A stretch of 64,000 bases of DNA from Selenomonadaceae bacterium (GCA_017515635.1 JAFWFO010000035.1:1-64000); one strand, 5' to 3'; positions 48,433 to 58,725 are shown, counted from the first letter of the stretch. Notes: generated by a model not told the origin, from the sequence alone. A program made the numbers and translations.

Positions 48433-50433
48433 TCAAGATTTGCCACGAACAATTTTGCAGAACAGCGCAATCATCGAGACAAAAACAATTAATCCCAAAA
48501 TTTCGGCCGTGCCGCCGAAGTCACTGCCGACCAAGTCCAACGGTGAATCCAAGCCGCCGGCGGAAACGGAAATTGCAACCACAGCCGCCAACAACACGCC
48601 GATTAAACTTTCGCCGACTATTAAGCCCGACGCAAACAAAGTTCCGCGACGTTTGCTTTTCTCGACTTCGACTTGATTGGACATTGAGCGTTCCAAAAAA
48701 TATCCCATGACCGCGCCGATAACCAACGGCGTTTGCAGTGACGGCGGAAGATACATTCCAATTCCGACAGCCAACGACGGTAAGCAAAGATTTTTCGTGT
48801 TGCTTCTCAATAAGCTGTCGATAACGACAATTACCACGCCGAGCGCAATCCCGAAATAAATATATTCCCAAGCAAGATTCGCGGAAAAAATTCCCTGCGC
48901 AATCATCGTCATTAATGTCGCTTGAGGAGCCGCCAACGCATCATCGGGATTTCATGTCGGGACGCGGCAAAGCTCCACTGAAACCGTAAGCCTGATATAG
49001 CAAATTCAGCACGGGCGCAATGACCAACGAACCGACAATGCACCCCAGCAACAACGCAATCTGCTGATTTTTCGGCGTTGCGCCGACAAGATAGCCCGTC
49101 TTTAAATCTTGCATATTGTCGTTGGAAACACAGGCTATCGCAAGAATTATGCTTGTCGTAAAAATTGCCGCCGCCGTCGCAAATTTCGTGCCGCCCTCCA
49201 AATCGAAAATCCCGAACGATTTACATAACGCCATCATCACCGGAGACGAAATTATTATTCCCAAAATGCCGATACCGGAAATCGGGGATGAGGACGTGCC
49301 GACCAAGCCCGCCATATACGTACAGGCCGCCGCAATCAAAAATCCCATGATAACTGCCAACAATACGCCGGCCAATGTAAACGTCAATGTCTGTTCGACG
49401 GGGAGACCTTCCACGCTGACGAACAAATAAAAAATTCCCAACAAGCCCGCGAACATCACCAAAAAGACTATCAAGATTGAACGAATTGACATGTCGGTAT
49501 CCGTGCGTTGCCCGGCTTGATTTGCATTCGTTGTTCGCGCAGATTGAATTGCTTCTTTGATGCCGTCAATGACGGGACGAGACAACTTTATCAGCGTCCA
49601 AATTGCCGCAACGCCCATTGCACCCGCGCCGATTAATCGAACTTTGCCTGTGTAACACATCTGCGCGAATTCTTGCATCGTTTGACCGTCGGCAGGTGCG
49701 CCCGTTATTGTGAAATAGGGAATCATATCATGACGCCCCACGCCAAAATTACGCCCGTGAGCAACGCAAGCCCGCTTGAAATGCCGATTAAATAGCCCGC
49801 ACCAACCAAAGCCGTCGAATAACCCATTGACAGTTGCGTCATGCCGGAGCCGACGTAAAACCAAAGTCCGAGACCGTCCGACAAAACTTTAAAGCCGCTT
49901 GTGCACAGCGCGATAACTCCCGAAATTCCGCTGCCCGTCAAAAGTTCGCGAATATCTGCGGAATTGTCTTGACTGTTCGACTCGCCGACTTTCAAAATTT
50001 CCGCCGTCGCCACGCCTTCAGGGTACGGTAAATCGCTGTGTACAACCATTGCACGACGCAAAGGAATTGTGAACAGCACGCCGAGACAACCGCCGCATGC
50101 CGAAACCAAAAGCGTTTGCCACAGCTCAAAATCTTGCCAATAGCCGATCATCAACATACCGGGAATAATGAACATTAACGCTGCCAACGTGCCCGCCGCC
50201 GATGCCTGAGTTTGTACCATGTTATTTTCCAAAATGTTGGAACCGTGCGCCATTCGCAAAACCGCCATTGAAATGACGGCTGCGGGAATTGCCGACGAAA
50301 ATGTTAAGCCGACTTTCAGCCCCAAATAGACATTTGACGCCGTGAAAATAACTGTGAGCACCGCACCGAGTAACATGCCGCGAAAAGTCAGCTCAGGCAT
50401 TTCGATATGTGTGAAGCCCGAATTTTGTTTCAT
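48433..50433 (-). pseudogene. OPT family oligopeptide transporter, two frameshifts
   Basis: The three consecutive frames together are about 667 codons, the size of a full OPT/YSL transporter. Frame 1 (50433-49723) begins MKQNSGFTHIEMPELTFRG and includes NVYLGLKVGLTFSSAIPAAV; frame 2 (49732-48941) continues MIPYFTITGAPADGQTM and TSSSPISGIGIL; frame 3 (48936-48433) has GVGMYLPPS-type AVGIGMYLPPSLQTP. The first break is a tandem ATGAT duplication (ATGATATGAT) near 49725; the second is a one-base shift near 48942. OPT proteins import peptides. Real mutations or two sequencing errors are both possible; the 5-base duplication favours mutation. Confidence 0.8.
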
Positions 50434-50588
50434 AATCCTCCAATCAAGTCATTAAAATTTTTTTCGTAACAAAACCCTTACAAGCTTGAAAGTATAAACG
50501 GAACTTGTATAAAAGTCTACGTGGGCGGTAAAAATTTTCCACGCAACCAAAAAGCCTCGACCGATTGTCGAGGCAAAAATTTTTCGAT

Positions 50589-51080
50589 TTACATGTCGCC
50601 GTGCTTAACAAGTTCACGAGCCGCCTTGCCCGTCAAATGCTCAATTTCCAAAACGAGCACCGCCAAAGCGTCTACGCGGGCAAGTTCACGTTCGCGGCGT
50701 TCATCACTTGCCGACGCACAAAATTTATCAGCCAAAAGTTCCAGCCCGTGAACTTTTTCCGCAACATCCTCGACGACTTTAATTCGCCCGAAAGCAATTG
50801 CGCTTGAAAAATACGTGGTGAATTCTTCGGCAATGACTTCGTGCCTGTCGACGACGCAGAACGAAACTTTTTCGTTGCGGGCAATGGCGTCGATTTTGTG
50901 TCCGACTTTCGCGCTGTGAAAATAAATTTTTTTGCCGTCGACCGCGTAATTAATCGGCACGGCGTAACTGTAACCGTCGTCGCCGGAAAGTGCCAAAATT
51001 CCGTAATCGCCTTCGCGCAGAATTTTTTCGGCGGTTTCAGTCGAAATGACGCAATTTTTTCGCCGCATTTCTCTGAACAC
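50589..51080 (-). CDS. Pyridoxamine 5'-phosphate oxidase-like (NimA-type) protein
   Basis: A 163-residue FMN-binding split-barrel protein: MRRKNCVISTETAEKILREGDYGILAL then YAVPINYAVDGKKIYFHSAKVGHKIDAI, VSFCVVDRHEVI and SAIAFGRIKVVED. The layout matches the NimA/PPOX-like oxidoreductases often linked with nitroimidazole reduction. No other genes define its role. GTG start 6 bases after GGTGA within the end of the upstream gene. A conserved His in GHKID is present, as in the family. Confidence 0.87.
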   Translation of the reverse strand: MFREMRRKNCVISTETAEKILREGDYGILALSGDDGYSYAVPINYAVDGKKIYFHSAKVGHKIDAIARNEKVSFCVVDRHEVIAEEFTTYFSSAIAFGRIKVVEDVAEKVHGLELLADKFCASASDERRERELARVDALAVLVLEIEHLTGKAARELVKHGDM

Positions 51081-51086
51081 GTCAAA

Positions 51087-51467
51087 TCACCGTCCCGCGC
51101 TCACTCCGTCGCGAATAAATTTGGCAAGCTTTTCGCTCTCTTTTGCCGCGCTGTCGACTTTGACAATTTCCATGCGAAGTTCCATAAGCATTTTAATTGC
51201 CGCGTCGATTTTTTTGACGGTCAAACCTTCTTCATCTTCGCCGAGTTTTTTGAGCGACTGCGAACAACTGCGCAAAAGTTTTTCACGCAATTCAGTGCGA
51301 TATTTTTTCCGCGATTCGATTTCCGCCGCCAAATTTTCCAGTTGCTCCATCGTGTGAATTGCCGCCAGCCAATCATATTTGAGTTGTGCGGAAAACGGAA
51401 CGTCAATGTCGCCTGACTTAATTTTTCCGCTGTCCATCATTTCTTTGAATCTGTCTATCGTTGCCAA
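51087..51467 (-). CDS. Hypothetical helical protein
   Basis: Not recognised. The 126-residue protein is mostly alpha-helical by composition: ATIDRFKEMMDSGKIKSGDIDVPFSAQ then LENLAAEIESRKKYRTELREKLLRSC and LTVKKIDAAIKMLMELRMEIVK, likely coiled-coil. There is no signal or membrane segment. TTG start at 51467 has GGGAG 8 bases upstream; the TTG at 51473 is too close to the site. It precedes the PPOX-like gene by 6 bases and follows an AGTTAGG heptamer array. Confidence 0.65.
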   Translation of the reverse strand: MATIDRFKEMMDSGKIKSGDIDVPFSAQLKYDWLAAIHTMEQLENLAAEIESRKKYRTELREKLLRSCSQSLKKLGEDEEGLTVKKIDAAIKMLMELRMEIVKVDSAAKESEKLAKFIRDGVSAGR

Positions 51468-51486
51468 CTTCAACGCTCCCTTTCTA

Positions 51487-51549
51487 TCAGTTAGGAGTTA
51501 GGAGTTAGGAGTTAGGAATTAGGAGTTACAACTTCAAACTTCAAACTCC
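51487..51549 (+). repeat. AGTTAGG heptamer repeats
   Basis: Five or more tandem copies of GTTAGGA, followed by AACTTCAAACTTCAAACTCC-type units, lie between pnp and the helical protein gene. They resemble the short tandemly repeated heptamers known in some bacterial genomes. Confidence 0.85.
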
Positions 51550-51567
51550 CAACTCCACACTTTAAAT

Positions 51568-53832
51568 TTATCTGTCACGGCGACGACGCGGGTCGCGGTT
51601 TTTCAAGTCACGCAAATCTTTAATCGTGCGCGAGCCGTCGGAATTGCGCGGGCGATTGTCACTGCGCGGCGGGCGATTGTCACTGCGCGGAGGACGATTA
51701 TCACTGCGCGGCGGTCTGTCATTTCGTTGCGGTCGCGGCGAATCACCTTCCAAAAGTGCGCGGTGACTTGCGTTGATTCTGCCTTTGTCGTCAACCTCGG
51801 TGATTTTGACTTTAAGCTTGTCGCCGACTTTAACAACTTCCTCGACGGTCTCAATGCGCCGCGTCGACAGTTGCGAAATGTGGCACAGTGCTTCCTTGCC
51901 GAAAGAAATTTCCACGAACGCGCCGATCGGCATGATTCGCGTGACGGTGCCTTCGTAGACTTCGCCGACGGTGACTTCGTGAACAATTTCCTCGATAATT
52001 TCAATCGCACGGTCAATGCCTTCGACACTCTTGCTTGTGACGAAAATTTGTCCGTCTTCGTGAATGTCGATTTCAACGCCCGTTTCTTCGATAATTTTGT
52101 TGATGACTTTGCCGCCCGTGCCGATAACTTCGCGAATTTTATCAACGTCAATTTTAAGCGTGCGGACACGCGGAGCATACGGCGACAAATCGGACGCGGG
52201 TTCGCTGATAACTTCAAGCATCTTGCCCAAAATGAAACTTCTGCCGCGTTTCGCCTGAGCAAGCGCGTCGCTTAAAATTTCCCGCGAAATGCCGGCAACT
52301 TTGATGTCCATTTGAATTGCCGTGACGCCTTCGGTTGTGCCCGCAACTTTAAAGTCCATGTCGCCGAGCGCATCTTCCATGCCTTGAATGTCCGTTAAAA
52401 TTGTGTGCGCGTCGCCGTCTTTGACGAGACCCATTGCCACGCCGCTGACGGGACGTTTAATCGGAACGCCGGCTTGCATGAGGCTTAACGTGCTTCCGCA
52501 AACGCTACCCATTGAACTTGAGCCGTTACTTTCCAAAACTTCCGAGACAAGGCGAATCGTGTAAGGAAAATCTTCAATCGACGGAATGACGGGGACAAGT
52601 GCACGTTCAGCCAACGCGCCGTGACCGATTTCGCGACGACCGGGCGAACGAGCGGGACGAGCTTCGCCGACGCTGTAGCCGGGGAAATTGTAATGGTGAA
52701 TGTAATGCTTCGTGTATTCCGGCTCAAGCCCGTCAATAATTTGTTCGTCGCCGATTGAGCCGAGAGTTGTAATTGTCAAAACTTGAGTTTGTCCGCGTGT
52801 GAAAAGTCCCGAACCGTGCGTGCGAGCAAACAAGCCGACTTCACAACTTATCGGGCGAACTTCTTCGAGAGCGCGACCGTCGGGACGAATTTTTTCGTGC
52901 GTTATCATCTTGCGGACAACTTCTTTTTCGGTCTTGTAGAAAATCGCGCCGATTTCTTTTTCAAGCGTCGGGAATTCATCGGCGGGAAATTTTTCTTTCA
53001 GCGTTTCGACAACTTCAGTTTTCACCGCGTTGAGTGCCGCCTCTCGTTCGAGTTTGTCGGGGTTGCGAACGGCTTTGTCAATTTTTTCCGTGGCAAGTTC
53101 ACGGACAGCCGCGTCAATTTCTTCGTTCGGCTTGAACAGTTTGACTTCGCGTTTCTCTTTGCCGACAGCCGCTTTAATTTCGTTCTGGAACGCGACAATT
53201 TTTTTAATCTCTTCGTGTCCGAACAGAATTGCTTCCAAAACAATTTCTTCGGGAAGTTCTTTAACGCCGGCTTCAACCATCATGACGGCATCCGCCGAGC
53301 CCGCGACAATCAAATCCATTTCGGATTCGTCGAGTTGTTCTTTCGTCGGGTTGATGATAAATTCGCCGTTGATTCTGCCGACATGCACGCCCGCTATCGG
53401 GCCGCCGAAAGGAATATCCGACACGCTCAACGCGCAGGACGCACCAATCATGCCCGCGATTTCGGGCGCGTTGTCTTCGTCGAAACAAATTACCGTCGCG
53501 ATAATCTGCACGTCGTTACGAAAACCGTCGGGGAACAACGGACGAATCGGGCGGTCAATCAGACGGCTTTTCAAAATTCCTGAAGTTTGCGGACGACCTT
53601 CGCGCTTGATGAATCCGCCCGGGATTTTGCCCGCCGAATACATTTTTTCTTCAAAGTCGACAGTCAGCGGAAAGAAGTCGACGCCTTCGCGGGGTTCTGC
53701 GGACATTGTTGCCGCAACGAGGACGGCCGTATCGCCGTAGCGCACGAGAACTGCGCCGTTGGCCTGTTTAGCCATCTTGCCGTGCTCGACGATTAATTTT
53801 CTGCCGCCGAGCTCCATTTCAAAAGTGTTCAA
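51568..53832 (-). CDS. pnp: Polyribonucleotide nucleotidyltransferase
   Basis: A 754-residue phosphorolytic 3'-5' exoribonuclease: two RNase PH domains ([32 protein letters not shown], with [28 protein letters not shown]), then a KH domain ([17 protein letters not shown]) and an S1 domain ([15 protein letters not shown]). The C-terminal tail adds about three PPRSDNR repeats plus an Arg-rich end, unlike most PNPases, possibly an RNA-binding extension. TTG start 9 bases after AGGAGG. No rpsO upstream. Confidence 0.97.
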   Translation of the reverse strand: MNTFEMELGGRKLIVEHGKMAKQANGAVLVRYGDTAVLVAATMSAEPREGVDFFPLTVDFEEKMYSAGKIPGGFIKREGRPQTSGILKSRLIDRPIRPLFPDGFRNDVQIIATVICFDEDNAPEIAGMIGASCALSVSDIPFGGPIAGVHVGRINGEFIINPTKEQLDESEMDLIVAGSADAVMMVEAGVKELPEEIVLEAILFGHEEIKKIVAFQNEIKAAVGKEKREVKLFKPNEEIDAAVRELATEKIDKAVRNPDKLEREAALNAVKTEVVETLKEKFPADEFPTLEKEIGAIFYKTEKEVVRKMITHEKIRPDGRALEEVRPISCEVGLFARTHGSGLFTRGQTQVLTITTLGSIGDEQIIDGLEPEYTKHYIHHYNFPGYSVGEARPARSPGRREIGHGALAERALVPVIPSIEDFPYTIRLVSEVLESNGSSSMGSVCGSTLSLMQAGVPIKRPVSGVAMGLVKDGDAHTILTDIQGMEDALGDMDFKVAGTTEGVTAIQMDIKVAGISREILSDALAQAKRGRSFILGKMLEVISEPASDLSPYAPRVRTLKIDVDKIREVIGTGGKVINKIIEETGVEIDIHEDGQIFVTSKSVEGIDRAIEIIEEIVHEVTVGEVYEGTVTRIMPIGAFVEISFGKEALCHISQLSTRRIETVEEVVKVGDKLKVKITEVDDKGRINASHRALLEGDSPRPQRNDRPPRSDNRPPRSDNRPPRSDNRPRNSDGSRTIKDLRDLKNRDPRRRRDR

Positions 53833-53898
53833 AATTTTTTCCTCCTAATTGTTTGTCAAGCCTAGACTTTCGACAAAAAGTTTTATCTTCCTTCAACG

Positions 53899-53940
53899 AA
53901 AAAACCGCCCCTCGAAATGAAGAGCGGTTTATTTGTATTC
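53899..53940 (-). terminator. Terminator after fba
   Basis: Minus strand AAACCGCTCTTC-ATTTC-GAGGGGCGGTTT followed by TTTTC. Confidence 0.75.
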
Positions 53941-53957
53941 GGATTGTGTCCGAAAAA

Positions 53958-54956
53958 TTATTTCGCGTTGGCAAGTTCCATGATGGCAGCCGCGGTGCCT
54001 TCGGAGCCGAGAACTTCTTTAATCTTGTGCGCAACGAGCTCTTTGATGTAGTTGCGAGCCGGCGTAAGATATTGACGCGGGTCGAAGTGTTCGGGGAACT
54101 GGTCGAAGTGTTCACGGATACCGGCAGTCATTGCGAGACGAAGGTCGGAGTCGATGTTGATTTTGCAAACTGCGGATTTCGCGGCTTTACGGAGCTGATT
54201 TTCGGGAATACCGACAGCATCTTTCAATGCGCCGCCGTGGTCGTTGATGATTTTGACGTATTTCGGAATAACCGAGGATGCGCCGTGGAGAACGATCGGG
54301 AATCCGGGGATTTTCTTCTCGATTTCTTCGAGAATGTCAAAGCGCAGTTCAGGCGGCTCAAGAACGCCGGTTTCGGGATTGCGCGTGCACTGTTCGGGCG
54401 TGAATTTGAATGCGCCGTGGCTGGTGCCGATAGCGATAGCCAAGGAGTCGCAGCCGGTTTTTTCGACGAACTCGAAAACTTCTTCCGGTTTGGTGTAGTG
54501 AGCTTTGTCGGCGTCAACGGAAACATCATCTTCAACGCCTGCGAGCTGACCGAGTTCAGCTTCGACAACAACGCCGTGTGCGTGTGCGTATTCGACGACT
54601 TCTTTTGTTTTCTCGATGTTTTCGGCGAACGGATAATGCGAGCCGTCGAACATAACGGAAGTGAAGCCGCCGTCGATGCAGGATTTGCAGGTTGCGAAAT
54701 CGGGACCGTGATCAAGGTGCAGAGCAATCGGAATGTCGTTGACTTCCAGAGCCGCTTTCACAAGATGAACGAGGTATTGATGGTTTGCGTACTTTCTTGC
54801 GCCGGCGGAGCATTGAAGAATGACGGGCGATTGAAGTTCGGCCGCGGCACCCGTGATGCCCTGGACGATTTCCATATTGTTGACGTTGAATGCGCCGATT
54901 GCGAAGCCGCCTTCGTGAGCTTTCTTGAACATAGCTTTGGTCGTAATCAATGGCAT
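53958..54956 (-). CDS. fba: Class II fructose-bisphosphate aldolase
   Basis: A 332-residue zinc aldolase of glycolysis. Motifs: FAIGAFNVNNMEIVQGI, ALHLDHGPDFATCKSCIDGGFTSVMFDGSHYPFAENI (metal and catalytic residues), VEAELGQLAG and LHGASS. Class II type B length. ATG start 9 bases after GGAGG. It has its own predicted promoter at 55025-55053 and a terminator. Confidence 0.96.
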   Translation of the reverse strand: MPLITTKAMFKKAHEGGFAIGAFNVNNMEIVQGITGAAAELQSPVILQCSAGARKYANHQYLVHLVKAALEVNDIPIALHLDHGPDFATCKSCIDGGFTSVMFDGSHYPFAENIEKTKEVVEYAHAHGVVVEAELGQLAGVEDDVSVDADKAHYTKPEEVFEFVEKTGCDSLAIAIGTSHGAFKFTPEQCTRNPETGVLEPPELRFDILEEIEKKIPGFPIVLHGASSVIPKYVKIINDHGGALKDAVGIPENQLRKAAKSAVCKINIDSDLRLAMTAGIREHFDQFPEHFDPRQYLTPARNYIKELVAHKIKEVLGSEGTAAAIMELANAK

Positions 54957-55024
54957 TTGGCATTACCTCCTAAAAATTATCACACGATTCGCGGGGCTTG
55001 AACCCCTCCTAATCAACGCGCACA

Positions 55025-55053
55025 TTTTAACACATTTGCGGCGGAAGTTGCAA
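55025..55053 (-). promoter_or_regulatory. Predicted promoter of fba
   Basis: Minus strand TTGCAA, 17 bases, TTAAAA, about 70 bases upstream of the fba start. Confidence 0.45.
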
Positions 55054-55149
55054 CCTGCAGTTGAAAAAAATATTTCGACAATTTTAGCGGAGGTTGACGG
55101 TTTTGGCGCGTCGCTTCGATTAATTTCGTTCGTGAATTTGAGTTTTAAT

Positions 55150-55318
55150 CTACTTTTTCTTTGCTTGCCCAAAGAAAAAGTAGCAAAAAGAAAAGGCACG
55201 CCTGCGCGGCGGGCGATGAATGAGTATTCGCGTTGAAATTGGGTTGTCGTAATGCTTTTTGGCCGACGGTATTTGCGTCACGCAAATGCGTCGGCAGAGG
55301 CCGTCATCCGTGACGGCC
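55150..55318 (-). repeat. Three-hairpin intergenic element, copy B
   Basis: On the minus strand, hairpin 1 GGCCGTCACGGATGACGGCC, hairpin 2 with outer stem GCCGAC/GTCGGC around GCATTTGCGTGACGCAAAT, then a longer spacer and hairpin 3 CTACTTTTTCTTTG/CAAAGAAAAAGTAG. Compared with copy A, the outer stem of hairpin 2 and the stem of hairpin 3 differ in sequence but stay complementary. The element fills much of the 54957-55419 interval; no gene is seen there. Confidence 0.8.
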
Positions 55319-55419
55319 TCAAAATTCGATTTCGGATTATGTTATCTTAAAAATTTTTCGCGGCAGGAACTTTCCAAACTCAACCAGAATTAATCAAAAA
55401 AAATTTGGGAGGTTATATT

Positions 55420-56073
55420 TTGGTTCACATTGTAATTGATTTGGAAATGAATCCCGTCAGCAAGACTTTCAAGGATATTCGGCGGCGCACAACCGACGAG
55501 GTCATAGAAATCGGCGCGGTCAAACTCGACGAGAATTATCAACAGGTCGACGAGTTTCAATGCTACGTCCGCCCCGAATACGGCGAGATAACCAAACACA
55601 TCACGAAGCTGACGGGCATAACTCAAGCGACCGTTGCCGACAAGCCGCTTTTTGCCGAGGCGTTCCAAAATTTCATGGACTGGATCGGCACGTGGGACAT
55701 GACGCTTTATTCGTGGAGCAATTCCGACATCAAACAGCTCAAAGTCGAGTGCGCGTTCAAAATCCCCGGCTACGACATTGCGAAACTTGAAAAACGTTGG
55801 CGCGATTTGCAAAAGGCGTTCGACGACAGAATCGGTTTGCATTCGAGTTTGGCACTCAAACACGCAATCGGCGCGATGAATCGGGACTTCGAGGGCACGC
55901 AACACACCGCTCTTGCCGACGCCGCGAACACTGCCGCAATTCTCACGTTGCTTCAGGACGACGAAGAATTTTTCCGCGTCATGCAACCCGTGATTGATTT
56001 GCTCAAGCCCAAAACACTTTCGCAGTCTATCGGCGACAAATACCCCGAACTGATGAATTTGAAATTCGATTGA
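55420..56073 (+). CDS. DEDDh-type 3'-5' exonuclease domain protein
   Basis: A 217-residue nuclease of the RNase T/DnaQ superfamily. Exo I IVIDLEMNP, Exo II TLYSWSNSDIKQL and Exo III HTALADAANTA carry the acidic residues and the His of the DEDDh class; ITKHITKLTGITQATV is the usual loop between. It is a single-domain enzyme for DNA or RNA trimming; the exact role is unknown. TTG at 55420 is 7 bases after GGGAGG. The stop is about 10 bases from pheA, so they are cotranscribed. Confidence 0.86.
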   Translation: MVHIVIDLEMNPVSKTFKDIRRRTTDEVIEIGAVKLDENYQQVDEFQCYVRPEYGEITKHITKLTGITQATVADKPLFAEAFQNFMDWIGTWDMTLYSWSNSDIKQLKVECAFKIPGYDIAKLEKRWRDLQKAFDDRIGLHSSLALKHAIGAMNRDFEGTQHTALADAANTAAILTLLQDDEEFFRVMQPVIDLLKPKTLSQSIGDKYPELMNLKFD

Positions 56074-56083
56074 GGTGACAGCG

Positions 56084-56941
56084 TTGAAGAAATTTGGAAT
56101 TCTCGGCCCGAAAGGCACGCATTCGGAAGAAGCCGCGCTTTGGCTGAAAAAATTTCTGCGCGAAGATTTTCGGCTTGAAATCTGCGCGGACATCTTCGAC
56201 GTGTTGACCGCAGTTGCCGAAAAAAATTTGGACGCGGGACTTGTGCCCGTCGAAAATTCGTTGGAAGGTTCAATTAATGTCACGCTCGACATTTTGGCGC
56301 GTTCGGATACTTTGACCGTCGCCCGCGAACTCGTTTGGCCGGTGAAAAATTTTTTGCTGACGAAACCGAACGTTGAAGTTGACGCCGTCCGAAAAATTTT
56401 CTCGCACGCTCAACCGCTGGCGCAATGTCGAAATTTTTTGCGGAAAAATTTTCCCGACGCCGAAATTGTCGCGACTGCCTCGACCGCCCGCGCCGCAGAA
56501 ATTGTTGCCGAATCTCAGCCCGAAGAAAATTTCGCCGCTATCGGAACGGAACGCGCCGCCAAACTTAACGCGCTGACCGTCGCCGCAAAAAATATTCAAG
56601 ACAATCCGAACAACTTCACGCGATTTTTTGAAGTTCATTACCGCCCGCGTGATGCCGCGCCGATTGAAACTTTCGACGGCGATAAAGTTTTGCTCATCTG
56701 CCAAATCGACGGCTCCCGCGCAGGTTCGCTCTGTGATGTGCTTGCCGAATTCGCCCGCCGCAACGTGAACATGACGCGAATTGAATCACGTCCCGCCCGC
56801 ACGATTTTGGGAGCGTATATTTTTTTCTTTGAACTTGACACCGACGCCGGTAATGAAAAGCTCCGCGACGCAATCCGCGCCGTTTACGACAAAAGTATTT
56901 GGTTGAAAAATTTGGGCGTCTTCCCCGTCATAAATGCGTAA
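56084..56941 (+). CDS. pheA: Prephenate dehydratase
   Basis: A 285-residue enzyme converting prephenate to phenylpyruvate in phenylalanine synthesis. KFGILGPKGTHSEEAALWL, VPVENSLEGSINVTLD and the catalytic TRF region NPNNFTRFF are present, with a C-terminal ACT domain (GSRAGSLCDVLAEFARRNVNMTRIESRP), whose ESRP motif binds phenylalanine for feedback inhibition. No chorismate mutase domain is fused. TTG start at 56084 after GAGGTGA. Confidence 0.94.
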   Translation: MKKFGILGPKGTHSEEAALWLKKFLREDFRLEICADIFDVLTAVAEKNLDAGLVPVENSLEGSINVTLDILARSDTLTVARELVWPVKNFLLTKPNVEVDAVRKIFSHAQPLAQCRNFLRKNFPDAEIVATASTARAAEIVAESQPEENFAAIGTERAAKLNALTVAAKNIQDNPNNFTRFFEVHYRPRDAAPIETFDGDKVLLICQIDGSRAGSLCDVLAEFARRNVNMTRIESRPARTILGAYIFFFELDTDAGNEKLRDAIRAVYDKSIWLKNLGVFPVINA

Positions 56942-56942
56942 A

Positions 56943-56976
56943 AAAATTCCCTCTCGACTTCGGGAGGGATTTTTTA
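56943..56976. terminator. Convergent terminator between pheA and the ABC gene
   Basis: CCCTC-TCGACTTCGG-GAGGG with T-run on the plus side and A-run on the other, suited to both directions. Confidence 0.8.
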
Positions 56977-57678
56977 TTTCGTCAGCTCTATAAAAGTTTC
57001 CTCAAGCGAACGTCCCGCGCAAAGATTTTTTACCGTGTCCAATGCAACCAACTTGCCGCGATTTAAAATTGCCGCTCTGTCGCACAAAAATTCCGCCTCC
57101 TCGATATAATGCGTCGTCAACACGATTGTTATTCCCCGCGATTTCAAGTCGGCTATCAGCTCCCAAATTTTTCGGCGAACTTGCGGATCAAGCGCAACCG
57201 TCGGCTCGTCCATGAATAAAATTTTCGGTCGGTGAATCAGCGCACGCACGATTAGCAATCGCCGCTTCATGCCGCCGGAAAGTTCCTGCACGAAAGATTT
57301 GCGAACTTTTTCCAGCTCAACGAATTTCAACAGCTCGTCAATTCTTTCGCGCCGCTCGATTTTCGGCAAGTGATGTAATCGGGCGTGCAGTTCCAAATTT
57401 TCTTCGACGGTCAAATCGCGGTCAAAGTTCAAATGTTGCGGCACCAGTCCCAGCAAACTTTTTACAAAAATTTCGTTGCCGTCAACGTTTTGTCCCTCGA
57501 AAAAAATTTCGCCCGCCGTCGGTTTAAGTTGCAGCGTCAACATTTTAATTGTTGTGGTTTTGCCCGCGCCGTTTTTGCCAAGCAATCCGAAAACTTCACC
57601 GCGAAAAATTTTCAAGCTGAGATTATCTACTGCCCGCGTTTCGCCGAAAAATTTTTTCACGTTGCAAAGTTCAATCAT
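56974..57678 (-). CDS. ABC transporter ATP-binding protein (ABC-2 exporter type)
   Basis: A 234-residue ATPase: Walker A GLLGKNGAGKTTTIKML, Q-loop GLVPQHLNF, signature QELSGGMKRRL, Walker B ILFMDEPTVALDP, and switch His LTTHYIEEAEF. It resembles NatA/CcmA/NodI-type exporter ATPases. No permease gene is adjacent, so it may pair with one encoded elsewhere. ATG at 57678 with GGAGG 7 bases upstream; the longer frame upstream is only a shadow of the LysR gene. It is divergent from the LysR regulator, which may control it. Confidence 0.9.
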   Translation of the reverse strand: MIELCNVKKFFGETRAVDNLSLKIFRGEVFGLLGKNGAGKTTTIKMLTLQLKPTAGEIFFEGQNVDGNEIFVKSLLGLVPQHLNFDRDLTVEENLELHARLHHLPKIERRERIDELLKFVELEKVRKSFVQELSGGMKRRLLIVRALIHRPKILFMDEPTVALDPQVRRKIWELIADLKSRGITIVLTTHYIEEAEFLCDRAAILNRGKLVALDTVKNLCAGRSLEETFIELTK

Positions 57679-57789
57679 GATTAAACCTCCGAAAAATTTT
57701 CGTTGCAAGTTAATTTCGTACCGTGTAAAATATAAATAGCAGTTATGATGAATTATCCCGTATTTGTCGACCGAAAGGAAGGGATTAAT

Positions 57790-58659
57790 TTGGAGCTGAG
57801 ACAACTTGAGTATTTTCAGATGGCGAGCCGACTGAAAAATATCACCCGCGCCGCGCAAAGACTTCGAGTTTCGCAACCTAATATCACCGTCGCGATAAAA
57901 AAACTTGAGGCGGAACTCGGCGTGCAACTTTTCGACCGCAGTCAAAAACAGCTGAGCTTGACGCTCGAAGGCACGGTTTTTCTGAAACGAATCGAAATCG
58001 CGTTGCGCAACATTGAAGACGCCGTACTTGAAGTCAACGACTACAAACAGTTGCAAAAAGGCACGATAAAAATCGGAATCCCGCCGATGATGGGCGCGTA
58101 TCTGTTCCCGAAAGTTTTTTCCGGCTTCAGGCGCGCTCACCCGCATTTGGATGTTTTGCTTTACGAAGAAGGTTCGCTGACAATCCGCGAAAAACTCGAA
58201 AGCGACGAACTCGACTTCGGAATAATAATTGTGCCGGACACCGTGCCGAATCTCAACGTGCTGAAGATGAGCCGCAATCAACTGATGGTTTGCGTGGCGC
58301 AGACCAGCCCGCTCGCCGACAAAGAAAAAATCACCGCGAAAGAAATTGCCGCGTCGGATTTAATCATGCTCAAAGAGGGCGCGTATCTGCGCGAAGTCGT
58401 TCAACAAAAATTATCCGCGATGAAAATTTCGCCGCGCACGGTGCTTGAATCCAGCCAAATCGTCACGATAAAAGGTCTCGTCGCGCACGACGTTGGCATT
58501 GCGTTTCTGCTCGACTTCATCTGTAAAAATTCGTCGGACATAAAAACAATTCCTTTTTGCGAACCGATTTTCGTCGACATCGGGCTTGCGTGGAAAAAAG
58601 AACGCTACGTTTCCAAGGCCGCGCAGGCGTTTATAGATTTTTGCAAAAATCCGCTGTGA
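57790..58659 (+). CDS. LysR family transcriptional regulator
   Basis: A 289-residue regulator: MELRQLEYFQMASRLKNITRAAQRLRVSQPNITVAIKKLEAELGVQLFDR is the winged-helix DNA-binding domain, followed by a linker and a substrate-binding domain (GTIKIGIPPMMGAYLFPKVF). The TTG at 57790 follows AAGGAAGGGA and gives the usual LysR N-terminus. It is divergent from the ABC ATPase gene at 57678, a common arrangement for LysR targets; the effector is unknown. Confidence 0.93.
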   Translation: MELRQLEYFQMASRLKNITRAAQRLRVSQPNITVAIKKLEAELGVQLFDRSQKQLSLTLEGTVFLKRIEIALRNIEDAVLEVNDYKQLQKGTIKIGIPPMMGAYLFPKVFSGFRRAHPHLDVLLYEEGSLTIREKLESDELDFGIIIVPDTVPNLNVLKMSRNQLMVCVAQTSPLADKEKITAKEIAASDLIMLKEGAYLREVVQQKLSAMKISPRTVLESSQIVTIKGLVAHDVGIAFLLDFICKNSSDIKTIPFCEPIFVDIGLAWKKERYVSKAAQAFIDFCKNPL

Positions 58660-58675
58660 AAAATTTCCGCAACGA

Positions 58676-58707
58676 AAAAATCCCGACTCCGTTTGGAATC
58701 GGGTTTT
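58676..58707. terminator. Terminator between LysR and the small exported gene
   Basis: CCCGACTCC-GTTT-GGAATCGGG followed by TTTTT; A-rich opposite side, convergent. Confidence 0.75.
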
Positions 58708-58725
58708 TGTTTTTGTGACGAAAAA

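Noticed and set aside
49723-49735. Programmed frameshift in the OPT gene
   Set aside because: No slippery heptamer is visible; a 5-base tandem duplication explains the shift better, and a second shift occurs downstream.
57679-58281. 200-residue N-terminal extension of the ABC ATPase frame
   Set aside because: It overlaps the whole LysR DNA-binding domain on the other strand, and a good GGAGG-ATG defines the ATPase start at 57678.
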